Source of the DNA: Pseudomonas sp. CC6-YY-74
Lineage (GTDB): Bacteria > Pseudomonadota > Gammaproteobacteria > Pseudomonadales > Pseudomonadaceae
Direction of reading: 5' to 3'
Assembly: GCF_002025205.1 (NCBI RefSeq)
Contig: NZ_CP019947.1
Span: 4,440,001-4,504,000, forward strand
Length of the DNA stretch: 64,000 nt
Shown here: positions 1 through 8,832 of the stretch, piece after piece
How positions within the stretch are numbered: the stretch's first letter is position 1
Layout: the number at the start of each line of letters is the position of its first letter
Made by a program: the position numbers and the translations under genes
The notes under the pieces: model-generated
The model's database searches: none
Seen by the model: only the letters and a program-made list of their open reading frames with translations
Told to the model about the DNA's origin: nothing

Positions 1-1
1 C

Positions 2-1234
2 AAGGAAGACTGCCACGGCGCACCGCTGGGCGTTGACGAGATCGCCCTGACTCGCGCCGCCCTGGGCTGGAACCACGGTCCGTTCGAGATCCCGGCCGAC
101 ATCTACGCCGAGTGGGACGCCAAAGAGGCCGGTGCCGTCGCCGAAGCCGCGTGGGATCAGCGCTTCGCCGCCTACACCGCTGCCTACCCGGAACTGGCCG
201 CCGAGTTCAAGCGGCGCATCAGTGGCGAGCTGCCGGCCGATTTCGCCGAGAAGGCGGCCGCCTATATTCAGGAAGTCGCGTTAAAAGGCGAAACCATCGC
301 CAGCCGCAAGGCCAGCCAGAACGCGCTGAACGCTTTTGGCCCGCTGCTGCCGGAATTTCTCGGCGGCTCGGCCGACCTGGCCGGCTCCAACCTGACCCTG
401 TGGAAAGGCTGTCAGGGCGTCTCGGCTGAAGACGCTTCCGGCAACTACATGTTCTACGGTGTGCGCGAGTTCGGCATGAGCGCGATCATGAACGGCGTCG
501 CCCTGCATGGCGGCTTCGTGCCGTACGGCGCGACCTTCCTGATCTTCATGGAATATGCGCGCAATGCCGTGCGCATGTCGGCGTTGATGAAAAAGCGCGT
601 GCTTTACGTGTTCACCCACGACTCTATCGGTCTCGGCGAAGACGGCCCGACCCACCAGCCGATCGAGCAGTTGGCCAGTCTGCGCTGCACGCCCAACCTC
701 GACACCTGGCGTCCGTGCGACGCGGTGGAATCGGCGGTGGCCTGGAAGTACGCGATCGAGCGCAACGACGGCCCCAGCGCCCTGATCTTCAGTCGGCAGA
801 ACCTGCCGCACCAGGGCCGCGATGCCCAGCAGTTGGCCGACATCGCCCGCGGTGGCTACGTGCTGAAAGACTGCGCCGGCGAGCCGGAGCTGATCCTGAT
901 CGCCACCGGTTCGGAAATCGGCCTGGCTGTCGCCGCTTACGAGCAGTTGAGCGCCCAGGGTCGGCAGGTGCGCGTAGTGTCGATGCCGTCAACCAGCGTG
1001 TTCGATGCGCAGGATGCCGGCTACAAGCAGGCGGTATTGCCGCTGCAGGTAAGCGCGCGGATTGCCATCGAGGCGTCCCACGCCGACTACTGGTACAAGT
1101 ATGTCGGCCTGGAAGGTCGCGTCATCGGCATGACCACCTTCGGTGAGTCGGCCCCCGCGCCAGCGCTGTTCGAGCACTTCGGCTTCACCGTCGAGAACCT
1201 GCTGGAAACCGCCGCCGAACTGCTGGAAGACTGA
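2..1234 (+). CDS. tktA: Transketolase, C-terminal part (5' end outside window)
   Basis: The open frame runs into the window from the left and ends at TGA 1232-1234, giving about 410 residues of a roughly 665-residue enzyme. Transketolase is a cytosolic thiamine-diphosphate enzyme that moves two-carbon units between sugar phosphates in the pentose phosphate pathway. The pyrimidine-binding domain is recognisable from EDGPTHQPIEQLASLR and the preceding GVREFGMSAIMNG segment. The C-terminal domain follows, with ATGSEIGLAV and FGESAPAP near the end. Downstream genes epd, pgk and fba use or make the same sugar phosphates, an arrangement normal for Pseudomonas. No frame break is visible. Confidence 0.96.
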   Translation, partial: KEDCHGAPLGVDEIALTRAALGWNHGPFEIPADIYAEWDAKEAGAVAEAAWDQRFAAYTAAYPELAAEFKRRISGELPADFAEKAAAYIQEVALKGETIASRKASQNALNAFGPLLPEFLGGSADLAGSNLTLWKGCQGVSAEDASGNYMFYGVREFGMSAIMNGVALHGGFVPYGATFLIFMEYARNAVRMSALMKKRVLYVFTHDSIGLGEDGPTHQPIEQLASLRCTPNLDTWRPCDAVESAVAWKYAIERNDGPSALIFSRQNLPHQGRDAQQLADIARGGYVLKDCAGEPELILIATGSEIGLAVAAYEQLSAQGRQVRVVSMPSTSVFDAQDAGYKQAVLPLQVSARIAIEASHADYWYKYVGLEGRVIGMTTFGESAPAPALFEHFGFTVENLLETAAELLED

Positions 1235-1240
1235 TCGCCT

Positions 1241-1327
1241 GTAGGATGGGTTGAGCGGAGCGCTACCCATAGTTGCGGATTTGATGGGTAGCGCTTCGCT
1301 CAGGCTACGCGCCTCACCCCATCCTAC
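1241..1327. repeat. Palindromic intergenic element, GTAGGATGGG family
   Basis: The element lies between tkt and epd. It begins GTAGGATGGGTTGAGCG and ends CCCCATCCTAC, and an inner pair (GCGCTACCCAT at 1260-1270 and ATGGGTAGCGC) also folds back. Related elements with the same outer ends occur at 31481-31600 and 43989-44154. It resembles the short dispersed palindromes common between Pseudomonas genes; no function can be read from it. Confidence 0.75.
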
Positions 1328-1351
1328 GGTCGCTTTCCCATCGAGATCACC

Positions 1352-2419
1352 ATGTCCAATCGCCCCTACAGAATCGCCCTCAACGGCTACGGCCGCATCG
1401 GTCGCTGCGTGCTGCGCGCGCTGCATGAGCGCGGTGCCGGGGCGCGCCTGGAAATAGTCGCGCTGAATGATCTGGCCGATCAGGCCAGCATCGAATACCT
1501 GACTCGCTTCGACTCCACCCACGGGCGTTTTCCCGGTGAGGTGAGAGTCGATGGCGACTGCCTGCATATCAATGGTGACTGCGTGCAGGTGCTGCGCCAG
1601 GCGACGCCGGAAGGCATCGACTGGGCGGCGCTGGATATCGACCTGTTGCTGGAGTGCTCCGGCGCGTATCACACCCGCGCCGACGCTCAGCGTTTCCTCG
1701 CGGCCGGTGCGCCGCGGGTGCTGTTCTCCCAGCCGATGGCCAGCGAAGAGGCGGTCGATGCCACCATCGTCTTCGGGGTCAATCAGCACTGTCTGACCGG
1801 CGAGGAGACGCTGCTGTCCAACGCCTCCTGCACCACCAATTGCGGGGTGCCGCTGCTCAAGTTGCTCAACGAGGCGGTGGGCCTGGAGTACGTCTCCATC
1901 ACCACCATTCACTCGGCGATGAACGATCAGCCGGTGATCGACGCCTACCATCATGAAGACCTGCGCCGCACGCGCTCGGCCTTCCAGTCGGTGATTCCGG
2001 TGTCCACCGGCCTGGCGCGGGGTATCGAACGGCTGCTGCCGGAACTAACCGGGCGGATTCAGGCCAAAGCCATACGCGTACCGACGGTAAACGTGTCCTG
2101 CCTGGACATCACCTTGCAGACCGCGCGTGACACCAGCGCCGATGAAATCAATCAGGTACTGCGTCAGGCCGCCGAAAGTGGCCCGCTGCAGGGCTTGATC
2201 GCCTACACCGAGTTGCCCCATGCCAGTTGCGATTTCAACCACGATCCGCACTCGGCCATAGTCGATGGCAGTCAGACTCGGGTTTCCGGGCCGCGCCTGG
2301 TCAATCTGCTGGCCTGGTTCGACAACGAGTGGGGGTTTGCCAATCGCATGCTCGACGTGGCTGAACACTTTCTCGCCGTGTCTCCTGTATCCATTCAACC
2401 AGCCCCCATGAAGGACTGA
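1352..2419 (+). CDS. epd: D-erythrose-4-phosphate dehydrogenase
   Basis: This 355-residue protein belongs to the GAPDH family. It starts with the NAD-binding motif LNGYGRIGRCVLRAL and carries the catalytic cysteine in SNASCTTNC near residue 160. Epd oxidises erythrose 4-phosphate to 4-phosphoerythronate for pyridoxal phosphate synthesis. The assignment as Epd rather than glycolytic GapA rests on position between tkt and pgk, the usual Pseudomonas order, and on the Epd-like extended N-terminal half (ALNDLADQASIEYL). The ATG at 1352 opens the GxGRIGR fold at the expected distance. Only four bases separate its stop from pgk, so the two are probably co-transcribed. Confidence 0.9.
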   Translation: MSNRPYRIALNGYGRIGRCVLRALHERGAGARLEIVALNDLADQASIEYLTRFDSTHGRFPGEVRVDGDCLHINGDCVQVLRQATPEGIDWAALDIDLLLECSGAYHTRADAQRFLAAGAPRVLFSQPMASEEAVDATIVFGVNQHCLTGEETLLSNASCTTNCGVPLLKLLNEAVGLEYVSITTIHSAMNDQPVIDAYHHEDLRRTRSAFQSVIPVSTGLARGIERLLPELTGRIQAKAIRVPTVNVSCLDITLQTARDTSADEINQVLRQAAESGPLQGLIAYTELPHASCDFNHDPHSAIVDGSQTRVSGPRLVNLLAWFDNEWGFANRMLDVAEHFLAVSPVSIQPAPMKD

Positions 2420-2423
2420 TTCC

Positions 2424-3587
2424 ATGACCGTTCTGAAGATGACCGACCTCGATCTCCAAGGTAAGCGCGTGTTGATCCGCGAAGACCTCAACGTGCCGGT
2501 AAAAGACGGCGCGGTGACGAGCGACGCGCGCATCCTCGCCGCGCTGCCGACCATCAAGCTGGCCCTGGAAAAGGGGGCGGCGGTAATGATCTGCTCGCAC
2601 CTGGGGCGGCCGAACGAAGGTGAATACTCCGCAGAAAACAGCCTCAAGCCGGTCGCCGACTACCTGAGCCAGGCGCTCGGCCGTGAAGTGCCGCTGGTGC
2701 GCGATTATCTCGACGGCGTCGAGGTCAAGCCTGGCGAGTTGCTGTTGCTGGAAAACGTGCGCTTCAACGCGGGCGAGAAGAACAATACCGATGAGCTGGC
2801 CCGGCAATACGCCGCGCTCTGCGATGTGTTCGTCATGGACGCCTTCGGCACCGCCCACCGCGCTCAGGGCTCGACCCATGGCGTGGCCAAGTTTGCCCAG
2901 GTGGCCTGCGCCGGCCCGTTGCTGGCGGCTGAGCTGGATGCCCTGGGCAAGGCGCTGGGCAATCCGGCCAAGCCGATGGCGGCCATCGTCGCCGGCTCCA
3001 AGGTGTCGACCAAGCTCGATGTCCTGACCAGCCTGAGCCAGATCTGCGACCAGCTGATCGTCGGCGGCGGGATTGCCAACACCTTCCTCGCTGCCGCCGG
3101 TTTCCCGGTCGGCAAGTCGCTGTACGAGGCCGATCTGCTGGATACCGCCAAAGCCATCGCCGCCAAGGTCAGCGTGCCGCTGCCGGTGGATGTGGTGGTG
3201 GCCAAGGAATTCGCCGAATCCGCCACCGCCACCGTCAAACTGGTCGCCGATGTGAGTGAGGACGACATGATCCTCGATATCGGCCCGCAGACCGCGCGGC
3301 ACTTCGCCGAGCTGCTGCAGTCGTCGAAGACCATTCTGTGGAACGGTCCGGTCGGGGTGTTCGAATTCGACCAGTTCGGCAACGGCACCAAGGTGCTGGC
3401 CGAAGCCATTGCCGCCAGCCCGGCGTTCTCGATTGCCGGTGGTGGCGACACCCTGGCGGCCATCGACAAATACGCCGTGGCGGACAAGATTTCCTATATT
3501 TCCACTGGCGGCGGCGCCTTCCTCGAGTTCGTCGAGGGCAAGGTGCTGCCGGCCGTGGAAGTGCTGGAGCAGCGCGCCAAGGGCTAG
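2424..3587 (+). CDS. pgk: Phosphoglycerate kinase
   Basis: This 387-residue protein has the full length expected of bacterial Pgk, which interconverts 1,3-bisphosphoglycerate plus ADP with 3-phosphoglycerate plus ATP. The substrate-binding segment RVLIREDLNVP is near the N terminus, followed by SHLGRPN. The C-terminal nucleotide-binding half has WNGPVGVFE and the glycine-rich GGGDTLAAI and STGGGAFLE segments. It begins four bases after epd and is followed by a 309-bp gap before fba. No anomalies were seen. Confidence 0.97.
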   Translation: MTVLKMTDLDLQGKRVLIREDLNVPVKDGAVTSDARILAALPTIKLALEKGAAVMICSHLGRPNEGEYSAENSLKPVADYLSQALGREVPLVRDYLDGVEVKPGELLLLENVRFNAGEKNNTDELARQYAALCDVFVMDAFGTAHRAQGSTHGVAKFAQVACAGPLLAAELDALGKALGNPAKPMAAIVAGSKVSTKLDVLTSLSQICDQLIVGGGIANTFLAAAGFPVGKSLYEADLLDTAKAIAAKVSVPLPVDVVVAKEFAESATATVKLVADVSEDDMILDIGPQTARHFAELLQSSKTILWNGPVGVFEFDQFGNGTKVLAEAIAASPAFSIAGGGDTLAAIDKYAVADKISYISTGGGAFLEFVEGKVLPAVEVLEQRAKG

Positions 3588-3896
3588 CCCCTGTTGGTCG
3601 GGAAGGCCGCGGCAAGGTTGAACCCGGCTCCCTGCGGGTTGTCGATTGCCATGCTCGCGGCGTGGGCCGACTATCCTTCCAGCGCAAGAGCGAAGAAGAG
3701 CTGGTCTACTGGATCGGTACCGATGATTTGCTCGGCCACCTTGGCGGGTTTGTCCGGATGCACTCCGGGCGACGAATTTCATCCCCTGGTGCGCCAGGGG
3801 CGGACGAGCTGACCCCTTGTCCCTGAATACTTGAATAGCGCCTGCCCCTGCGGCAGGCTTGCACGATTAACGAGTCCCTCCGGGAGAAAGAACACC
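3588..3896. other. Gap between pgk and fba with two hairpins
   Basis: No convincing gene is visible. Short open frames here have no recognisable protein features. Two small inverted repeats are present: CCCCTGG/CCAGGGG at 3783-3800 and CCTGCC/GGCAGG at 3841-3857. Neither has a following T-run, so they are not clear terminators. A good ribosome binding site (GGGAGAAAG) sits just before the fba ATG at 3897. Confidence 0.5.
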
Positions 3897-4961
3897 ATGG
3901 CACTTATCAGCATGCGCCAGATGCTCGACCACGCCGCCGAATTCGGCTACGGCGTGCCGGCTTTCAACGTCAACAATCTCGAGCAGATGCGCGCGATCAT
4001 GGAAGCGGCCGACAAGACCGATTCCCCGGTGATCGTCCAGGCCTCCGCCGGTGCGCGCAAATACGCCGGTGCGCCGTTCCTGCGTCACCTGATCCTGGCG
4101 GCTATCGAAGAATTCCCGCATATCCCGGTGTGCATGCACCAGGACCACGGCACCAGCCCGGACGTGTGCCAGCGCTCGATCCAGCTGGGCTTCAGCTCGG
4201 TGATGATGGACGGCTCGCTGAAAGAAGACGGCAAGACTCCGGCCGACTACGACTACAACGTCGCCGTGACCCAGCAAACCGTGGCCTTCGCCCACGCCTG
4301 TGGCGTGTCGGTGGAAGGTGAGCTGGGTTGCCTGGGCAGCCTGGAAACCGGCATGGCCGGCGAAGAAGACGGCGTTGGCGCCGAAGGCGTGCTCGACCAC
4401 AGCCAGATGCTCACCGATCCGGAAGAAGCCGCCGACTTCGTCAAGCGTACCCAGGTCGATGCCCTGGCCATCGCCATCGGTACCAGCCACGGCGCCTACA
4501 AGTTCACCAAGCCGCCGACCGGTGACATCCTCGCCATCGATCGGATCAAGGCGATCCACGCGCGCATCCCCGACACCCACCTGGTGATGCACGGTTCTTC
4601 TTCGGTACCGCAGGAGTGGCTGGCGATCATCAACCAGTACGGCGGCGACATCAAAGAAACCTACGGCGTGCCAGTCGAAGAAATCGTCGAAGGCATCAAG
4701 TACGGCGTGCGCAAGGTCAACATCGACACCGACCTGCGCCTGGCGTCCACCGGCGCCATGCGTCGCCTGATGGCGAGCAACCCGAGCGAGTTCGATCCGC
4801 GTAAGTTCTTCGGTGCCACCGTGACGGCCATGCGCGACATCTGCATCGCCCGCTACGAAGCCTTCGGCACCGCCGGCAACGCCTCGAAGATCAAGCCGAT
4901 CTCCCTGGAAGCCATGTTCCAGCGTTACGCCAAGGGTGAGCTGGCCGCCAAGGTCAACTAA
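3897..4961 (+). CDS. fba: Class II fructose-bisphosphate aldolase
   Basis: This 354-residue metal-dependent aldolase cleaves or forms fructose 1,6-bisphosphate. The ATG at 3897 was chosen over the longer open frame because GGGAGAAAGAACACC precedes it and MALISMRQML is the family's usual N terminus. Zinc-binding segments are visible: CMHQDHGTSPD near residue 83, the glutamate-rich VEGELGCLGSLE stretch, and the HGAYKF and HGSSSVPQ segments further on. The long C-terminal form with KVNIDTDLRLA matches the Calvin-cycle-like subtype common in Pseudomonas. A strong terminator follows, ending the tkt-epd-pgk-fba block. Confidence 0.96.
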   Translation: MALISMRQMLDHAAEFGYGVPAFNVNNLEQMRAIMEAADKTDSPVIVQASAGARKYAGAPFLRHLILAAIEEFPHIPVCMHQDHGTSPDVCQRSIQLGFSSVMMDGSLKEDGKTPADYDYNVAVTQQTVAFAHACGVSVEGELGCLGSLETGMAGEEDGVGAEGVLDHSQMLTDPEEAADFVKRTQVDALAIAIGTSHGAYKFTKPPTGDILAIDRIKAIHARIPDTHLVMHGSSSVPQEWLAIINQYGGDIKETYGVPVEEIVEGIKYGVRKVNIDTDLRLASTGAMRRLMASNPSEFDPRKFFGATVTAMRDICIARYEAFGTAGNASKIKPISLEAMFQRYAKGELAAKVN

Positions 4962-4974
4962 GCCTCGGCTGCAA

Positions 4975-5006
4975 CGAAAAAGCCCGCTAATTAGCGGGCT
5001 TTTTCG
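4975..5006 (+). terminator. Rho-independent terminator after fba
   Basis: AAAAAGCCCGCTAA is followed directly by TTAGCGGGCTTTTT, forming a near-perfect stem with a T-run, 14 bases after the fba stop. The A-run on the 5' side means it could also terminate transcription arriving on the minus strand. Confidence 0.93.
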
Positions 5007-5149
5007 TGGTTCAGGGTGCCGCCGCTCTGACGGCGGTACCTGTGCTTGCATGATGAGACGGCTCTTGCACACAGGCTCAACGCGAGTGGCTGCAATCGCC
5101 GATATACCGTCTGAACCGACGGTTATTCGCTCAGTGCCCTTTCGCCTCG

Positions 5150-5434
5150 TTAGACGTAGGGTTGGCCACCAAACCCTCTCGGGAGTCGCTGCCGCCCCGG
5201 CATGGCGGAGAGTTTCTCCCGCCACGCGGCGCGCCAGTCACTCGACACATGAGCGGCCTTGGATCTTCGCGCTGCTCTGCGCGCCGCATTCCGTTCGGCT
5301 TTCCGAGCCTCCTTGTACACGTCCGTATTGCGACAGTTATGGCATTTCACCTGATTAAGTTTGCTGCTGGAGGCAAGGCTGCTGCCGTGGCTGCCGCAGG
5401 CGAGATGACCCGCGACCTTGTAGTGAGTAACCAT
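5150..5434 (-). CDS. Small basic Cys/His-containing protein of unknown function
   Basis: This 94-residue protein was not assigned to a named family. The N-terminal 40 residues have the pattern HLACGSHG followed by VKCHNCRN, so one cysteine near residue 13 and a CxxC near residues 31-34 with nearby histidines could bind zinc. A strongly basic, alanine-rich helix (KEARKAERNAARRAARR) follows and could bind nucleic acid. The start is supported by GGAGATTAACCG immediately upstream of the ATG. The gene stands alone, convergent with fba. The function is unknown; the zinc and nucleic acid ideas are inferences from composition. Confidence 0.6.
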   Translation of the reverse strand: MVTHYKVAGHLACGSHGSSLASSSKLNQVKCHNCRNTDVYKEARKAERNAARRAARRSKAAHVSSDWRAAWREKLSAMPGRQRLPRGFGGQPYV

Positions 5435-5892
5435 CGGTTAATCTCCTCATGATGTTGAGTGCAGCGCAAGGAAGGCGATACGAGATCGGTTGCTTCGAAG
5501 CAGACGCAAAAGCGAAGCCGCCAAGGCGCTTGCGGCGAACCAGAGGCCTTACCCTGGCATGGACTCGCACCATCAGAGAGCGAATGAACTTACCTGCACC
5601 TAAGCAGCATAGTCCCGCTCACGGTTGCGATCCCTGCGTTTGGTTAGACCACTCCCTGTGGGGGCTGGTTCGCCGACTGGCGGCGAGGTCATGCACGCCT
5701 CGAGGCGTTATTGAACTGAAGCCGTTCGGCAGCATGCTGCGTTAAAAGCAGGCTCGAATGCGAGCCCCGGCTAGGCGTCCCCGACAACATGCTCATTTAC
5801 AGCTCGTGAACTGCGCTTTCTCGCCTGTTTTTGCCTTGCCTTGCCTTCGCCCGCTACGTTTTCACACCGCCTGCCTCGAGCGTTTTTTTGCG
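5435..5892. other. 458-bp stretch without a supported gene
   Basis: Open frames on both strands here lack a recognisable domain or a good ribosome binding site. The stretch separates the small Cys/His gene, whose promoter should lie near its right edge, from the 3' end of the alginate lyase gene. Nothing else was recognised. Confidence 0.4.
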
Positions 5893-6576
5893 TTATGGCG
5901 TGGAGCTGGTCAGCGGCCGATGCTCGATGTCCAGCTTGAAGAAGGTCGCGGCGCCGGCTTCGGTCTCGTAGCCACTGTTGTCCTGGGGGTAGGCCCCGGC
6001 CTTGAAGTACAAGGATTTCGCCGCCCAAGCCGAATCGAGCCGGGTATTCCAGTTGTTGTTATTGAGGTTGATCGACAGCGTGCCGCCCGGGGTCAGGTGG
6101 ATGCTGTAGGTGAAGCGCTGATTCAGTTCGATGTGGCTGGCGATAGTGATGACCTGAATCGGTGCGTCGGGCTTGAGGCGCACCTTGGCCACGATATTGC
6201 CGCCAGCCAAATACTCCTTGTATTGGTACTCCAGCTTGAGCAGCGGTGCGCTGCTCTGGTGGGCGTGGATCTGGCCGATCACCAGCTTGCCGGTCGAGGG
6301 TACCTGGCTGATTTTCAGGGAGGCACGCAGGAAATTGTCGGCGCTGGGGTAGGTCCAGTTGTGCCGCTTGCCGTCGGCGGAGGTCTCGCGCAGCTCGCTA
6401 CGCGGGTATTTGGCATTTTTGGTGGTGCTGCCGTTGACCGGGGCCCAGAAGAAGATCGCGCCGTCTTTCGACTGGAAGTAGTGATCCTGATAGCCGCCGG
6501 CCAACAGGGGGGTGTCGATGGTGGTGGCGGGGATACCGACGGGAATGCTCAGATTCCAGGTGGCAAGATCGATCAT
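5893..6576 (-). CDS. Polysaccharide lyase family 7 protein (alginate lyase)
   Basis: This 227-residue protein has the beta-jelly-roll PL7 signature motifs in order: RSELRE near residue 68, QIH near residue 109 and YFKAGAYPQ near residue 195. These carry the Arg, Gln/His and Tyr residues used in beta-elimination of alginate. The ATG at 6576 is preferred over the longer frame from 6618 because AGGAGAATCAGTC directly precedes it. The N terminus (MIDLATWNLSIPVG) is not a signal peptide, so export is unexplained; leaderless PL7 proteins are known in pseudomonads. The gene appears monocistronic. Confidence 0.88.
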   Translation of the reverse strand: MIDLATWNLSIPVGIPATTIDTPLLAGGYQDHYFQSKDGAIFFWAPVNGSTTKNAKYPRSELRETSADGKRHNWTYPSADNFLRASLKISQVPSTGKLVIGQIHAHQSSAPLLKLEYQYKEYLAGGNIVAKVRLKPDAPIQVITIASHIELNQRFTYSIHLTPGGTLSINLNNNNWNTRLDSAWAAKSLYFKAGAYPQDNSGYETEAGAATFFKLDIEHRPLTSSTP

Positions 6577-7051
6577 GACTGATTCTCCTAGAAGAGAAAT
6601 GACTTCAGTCGGGGGCACATCTCATCCTTGAGTCAGTAACGGCTTACTTGGCATTCCTGCGGGTGGCACACGCGAACTGGAAGAGGTTGGGGCAGGGGCT
6701 GCCATTGGCCGCGGGATGCGGTCGTCATTATAGCGGCAGGCTGCTCGGGGAGATGAGGGCCGCCGGTCGGTTTGTTGGCGTCAAAACATTGCCGACACAG
6801 GCCCGGCGCCGTATCTGCTTCGCCTGGCAGCCGAGCGCGATGCCTGGATGCTCCAGATGGCGATAATTGGTCCTGGGGGATTGCCGGCGAGGGCACCATG
6901 ATCTGGCGCGCTGTCGGTGACAGCAGCGGGTTTTCCAGCGGCTGGGGACAGGCCCCCCGAGCGTCCACAGACTGGCGGCGGCGGGTTGCCCGATCGCCGG
7001 GTTGCGGCATACTGCGCAACCCAGGCCCACGAGAATCGCCCGGTACTGTCC
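6577..7051. other. Divergent gap between alginate lyase and YgjP-like gene
   Basis: No gene could be supported in these 475 bases. Open frames of 70-140 codons exist on both strands, but they are proline/arginine-rich in the way of out-of-frame GC-rich DNA. The segment must hold the promoters of both flanking, divergently transcribed genes; no operator was identified. Confidence 0.4.
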
Positions 7052-7558
7052 ATGACCCCACTGAAATTCCTCCAGGGCTACCCGCTCCAGCTGCAAGAGC
7101 AGATCCGCCAGCTGATCGACGAGCAGCGCCTGGGCGACTACCTGGCCCAGCGCTACAGCGGCAAGCACGGTGTGCAGAGCGACAAGGCGCTGTACGCCTA
7201 TATCGTGGCGTTGAAACAGGAGCATTTGCGCAATGCGCCGGCGATCGACAAGGTGCTGTTCGACAACCGCCTCGACCTGACCCATCGCGCCCTCGGCCTG
7301 CACACCGCGATTTCCCGGGTGCAGGGCGGCAAGCTCAAGGCGAAGAAGGAGATTCGCGTCGCCGCCTTGTTCAAGGACGCCGCGCCGGAGTTTTTGCAGA
7401 TGATCGTGGTGCACGAACTGGCCCACCTGAAAGAGGCCGAGCACAACAAGGCGTTCTACAAACTCTGCGAATACATGCTGCCCGACTATCATCAGGTGGA
7501 GTTCGATCTGCGTGTGTACTTGACTTGGCGCGAGCTGCAGGGGCGTAGCCCGGCCTGA
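7052..7558 (+). CDS. YgjP-like M48-family metallopeptidase
   Basis: This 168-residue protein has the zinc-metallopeptidase motif HELAHLKEAEHN near residue 120, the arrangement of the YgjP/DUF45 family (HExxH followed by a glutamate or histidine a few residues later). The two histidines and the glutamate of HELAH are intact. The ATG at 7052 gives MTPLKFLQGYP as N terminus; an upstream in-frame extension is low-complexity and was left out. The physiological substrate of the family is not established. No signal peptide is visible, so it is probably cytoplasmic. Confidence 0.85.
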   Translation: MTPLKFLQGYPLQLQEQIRQLIDEQRLGDYLAQRYSGKHGVQSDKALYAYIVALKQEHLRNAPAIDKVLFDNRLDLTHRALGLHTAISRVQGGKLKAKKEIRVAALFKDAAPEFLQMIVVHELAHLKEAEHNKAFYKLCEYMLPDYHQVEFDLRVYLTWRELQGRSPA

Positions 7559-7609
7559 GTTCGCGGGCGGCCGGCAATCAATGCTCGGGGTCAGTCACCG
7601 AGTTGCTTG

Positions 7610-7843
7610 TCAGCCGCGCAGCAGCAGATTGAGCTGATCGACCACTTCCGCCCAGTCGGCGTCCTCGAGGATCTCCTCGCGCAGAAAGCTGGCCTGGGCG
7701 GCGCTCCAGAAGGGCGCATCAGCCAGTTTGCAGGTTTCCGGCAGCGGCGAATGGGTGGTGATGAAGCGCTCGATGCTGGCTTGTTCGGCAGGCAAACCGA
7801 GCTGCTTAAACAGCGCCGAAAGACCGTGGGTAGGGCTTTCCAT
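7610..7843 (-). CDS. DUF2789 family protein
   Basis: This 77-residue protein matches the small DUF2789 family found in Pseudomonas and relatives. It begins with the HGLSALFKQLGLP segment, continues with CKLADAPFW and ends EDADWAEVVDQLNLLLR. No catalytic motif or membrane segment is present and no function is known. It is convergent with the YgjP-like gene and divergent from the downstream binding-protein gene, so it is probably transcribed alone. Confidence 0.82.
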   Translation of the reverse strand: MESPTHGLSALFKQLGLPAEQASIERFITTHSPLPETCKLADAPFWSAAQASFLREEILEDADWAEVVDQLNLLLRG

Positions 7844-7968
7844 GATGTGCTCCTCTGGAGAGTGGACTCGCCCTTACAGCCTAGCGTATATCGACAAATA
7901 CCGGCCGCAGGATGCAGACCGCCGAGGCCTGCATGCAGGCAGGTTTTTCAGGGGCTCGAGGTGGCAGC

Positions 7969-8732
7969 ATGCCTTCAGGGTTTTCGCGCAGGTTGTTCGC
8001 GGTGGTGGCCAGCCTTGCGCTGCTGCTTCCTCCGTTGGCGCTGGCGCGCGAGTTGCTGGCGGTCGGCAGCGATTTTTCGCGGGTTTTCGAGCGCACGGCG
8101 GCGGGCGAATACCGGGGGCTCGGCCCTGACGTCCTGCGCCAGGTGCTTGAGCCGCGTGGCTACAGCCTGCGCTTCGCGTCTTACCCCTGGGCCCGCGCGC
8201 AGCGCATGGTCGAGTTGGGTCAAGCCGACATCCTTATCGGCCCCTATCGCAGTCCTGCGCGCGAGGCGCGTTTCGCGTTTGTCGGGCCGGCTTTCTATCG
8301 CGACCGGATCGTCTTTTATCGCCGCAGCGACAAGCCGTTTGCTTGGTTCGGCGATTTCCGCCAACTGGACGGCCAGCGCATTGGCGTGGTGCGTGCCTGG
8401 GCCTACGGGGAGCGTTTCGATAGCGTGCGCGAGGGCTAGACCTGGTCACCGTGGAGGGGGTCGCCAACGGCCTGAAAATGCTCAGCGTCGGACGCCTCGA
8501 GTTGCTCGCCAGCAATCAGCGCAACACCCAGCCGGTGTTACAGGCGCTAGGCTTGGGCGATGAAATCAGCCCGCTCGAACCCCCTATCGATTTCCAGGAC
8601 GGTTACTTCGCCTTCCCTCTGCAGCGCAGCCATGCACGTCTGCGCGAGGATTTCGACGAGGGCTTTCGGCAGTTGGTCGGGCGTGGGCAACTAGCCCGGC
8701 TGGCGGCCCAGTGGCAGGTAGATATTCCATGA
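7969..8732 (+). pseudogene. Periplasmic amino-acid-type binding protein, single frameshift
   Basis: The two halves together encode a solute-binding protein of about 254 residues (family 3, TransporterSubstrate-binding-like). A signal peptide spans MPSGFSRRLFAVV through ALARE. The sequence reads normally to RVVRAWAYGERFDSVRE-type sequence near residue 155, hits TAG at 8437-8439, and resumes one frame over with LDLVTVEGVANGLKML to TGA 8730-8732. The break sits at GGG 8433-8435; one more G would restore ...REGLDLV... without a gap. The downstream half shows no decay, so a sequence error is as likely as a real lesion. The ligand cannot be told from the sequence, and no permease or ATPase gene is nearby. 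Confidence 0.75.
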
Positions 8733-8832
8733 GAACGGCTATGCAGCAATTATTTTCTGAGGGTGAGCGTAGGGCCGGCCAGCAACGGCTCAATTTGATG
8801 GAGGTGGGCTGAAGCCCACTGAGTGCGGGCGT

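Noticed and set aside
5449..5745. Plus-strand frame of 98 codons after the small Cys/His gene
   Set aside because: Overlaps the likely promoter region of that gene, has no recognisable feature, and starts without a good site.
6633..7061. Minus-strand frame of 142 codons between alginate lyase and the YgjP-like gene
   Set aside because: Pro/Arg/Ser-rich shadow-like composition with no start signal or domain.
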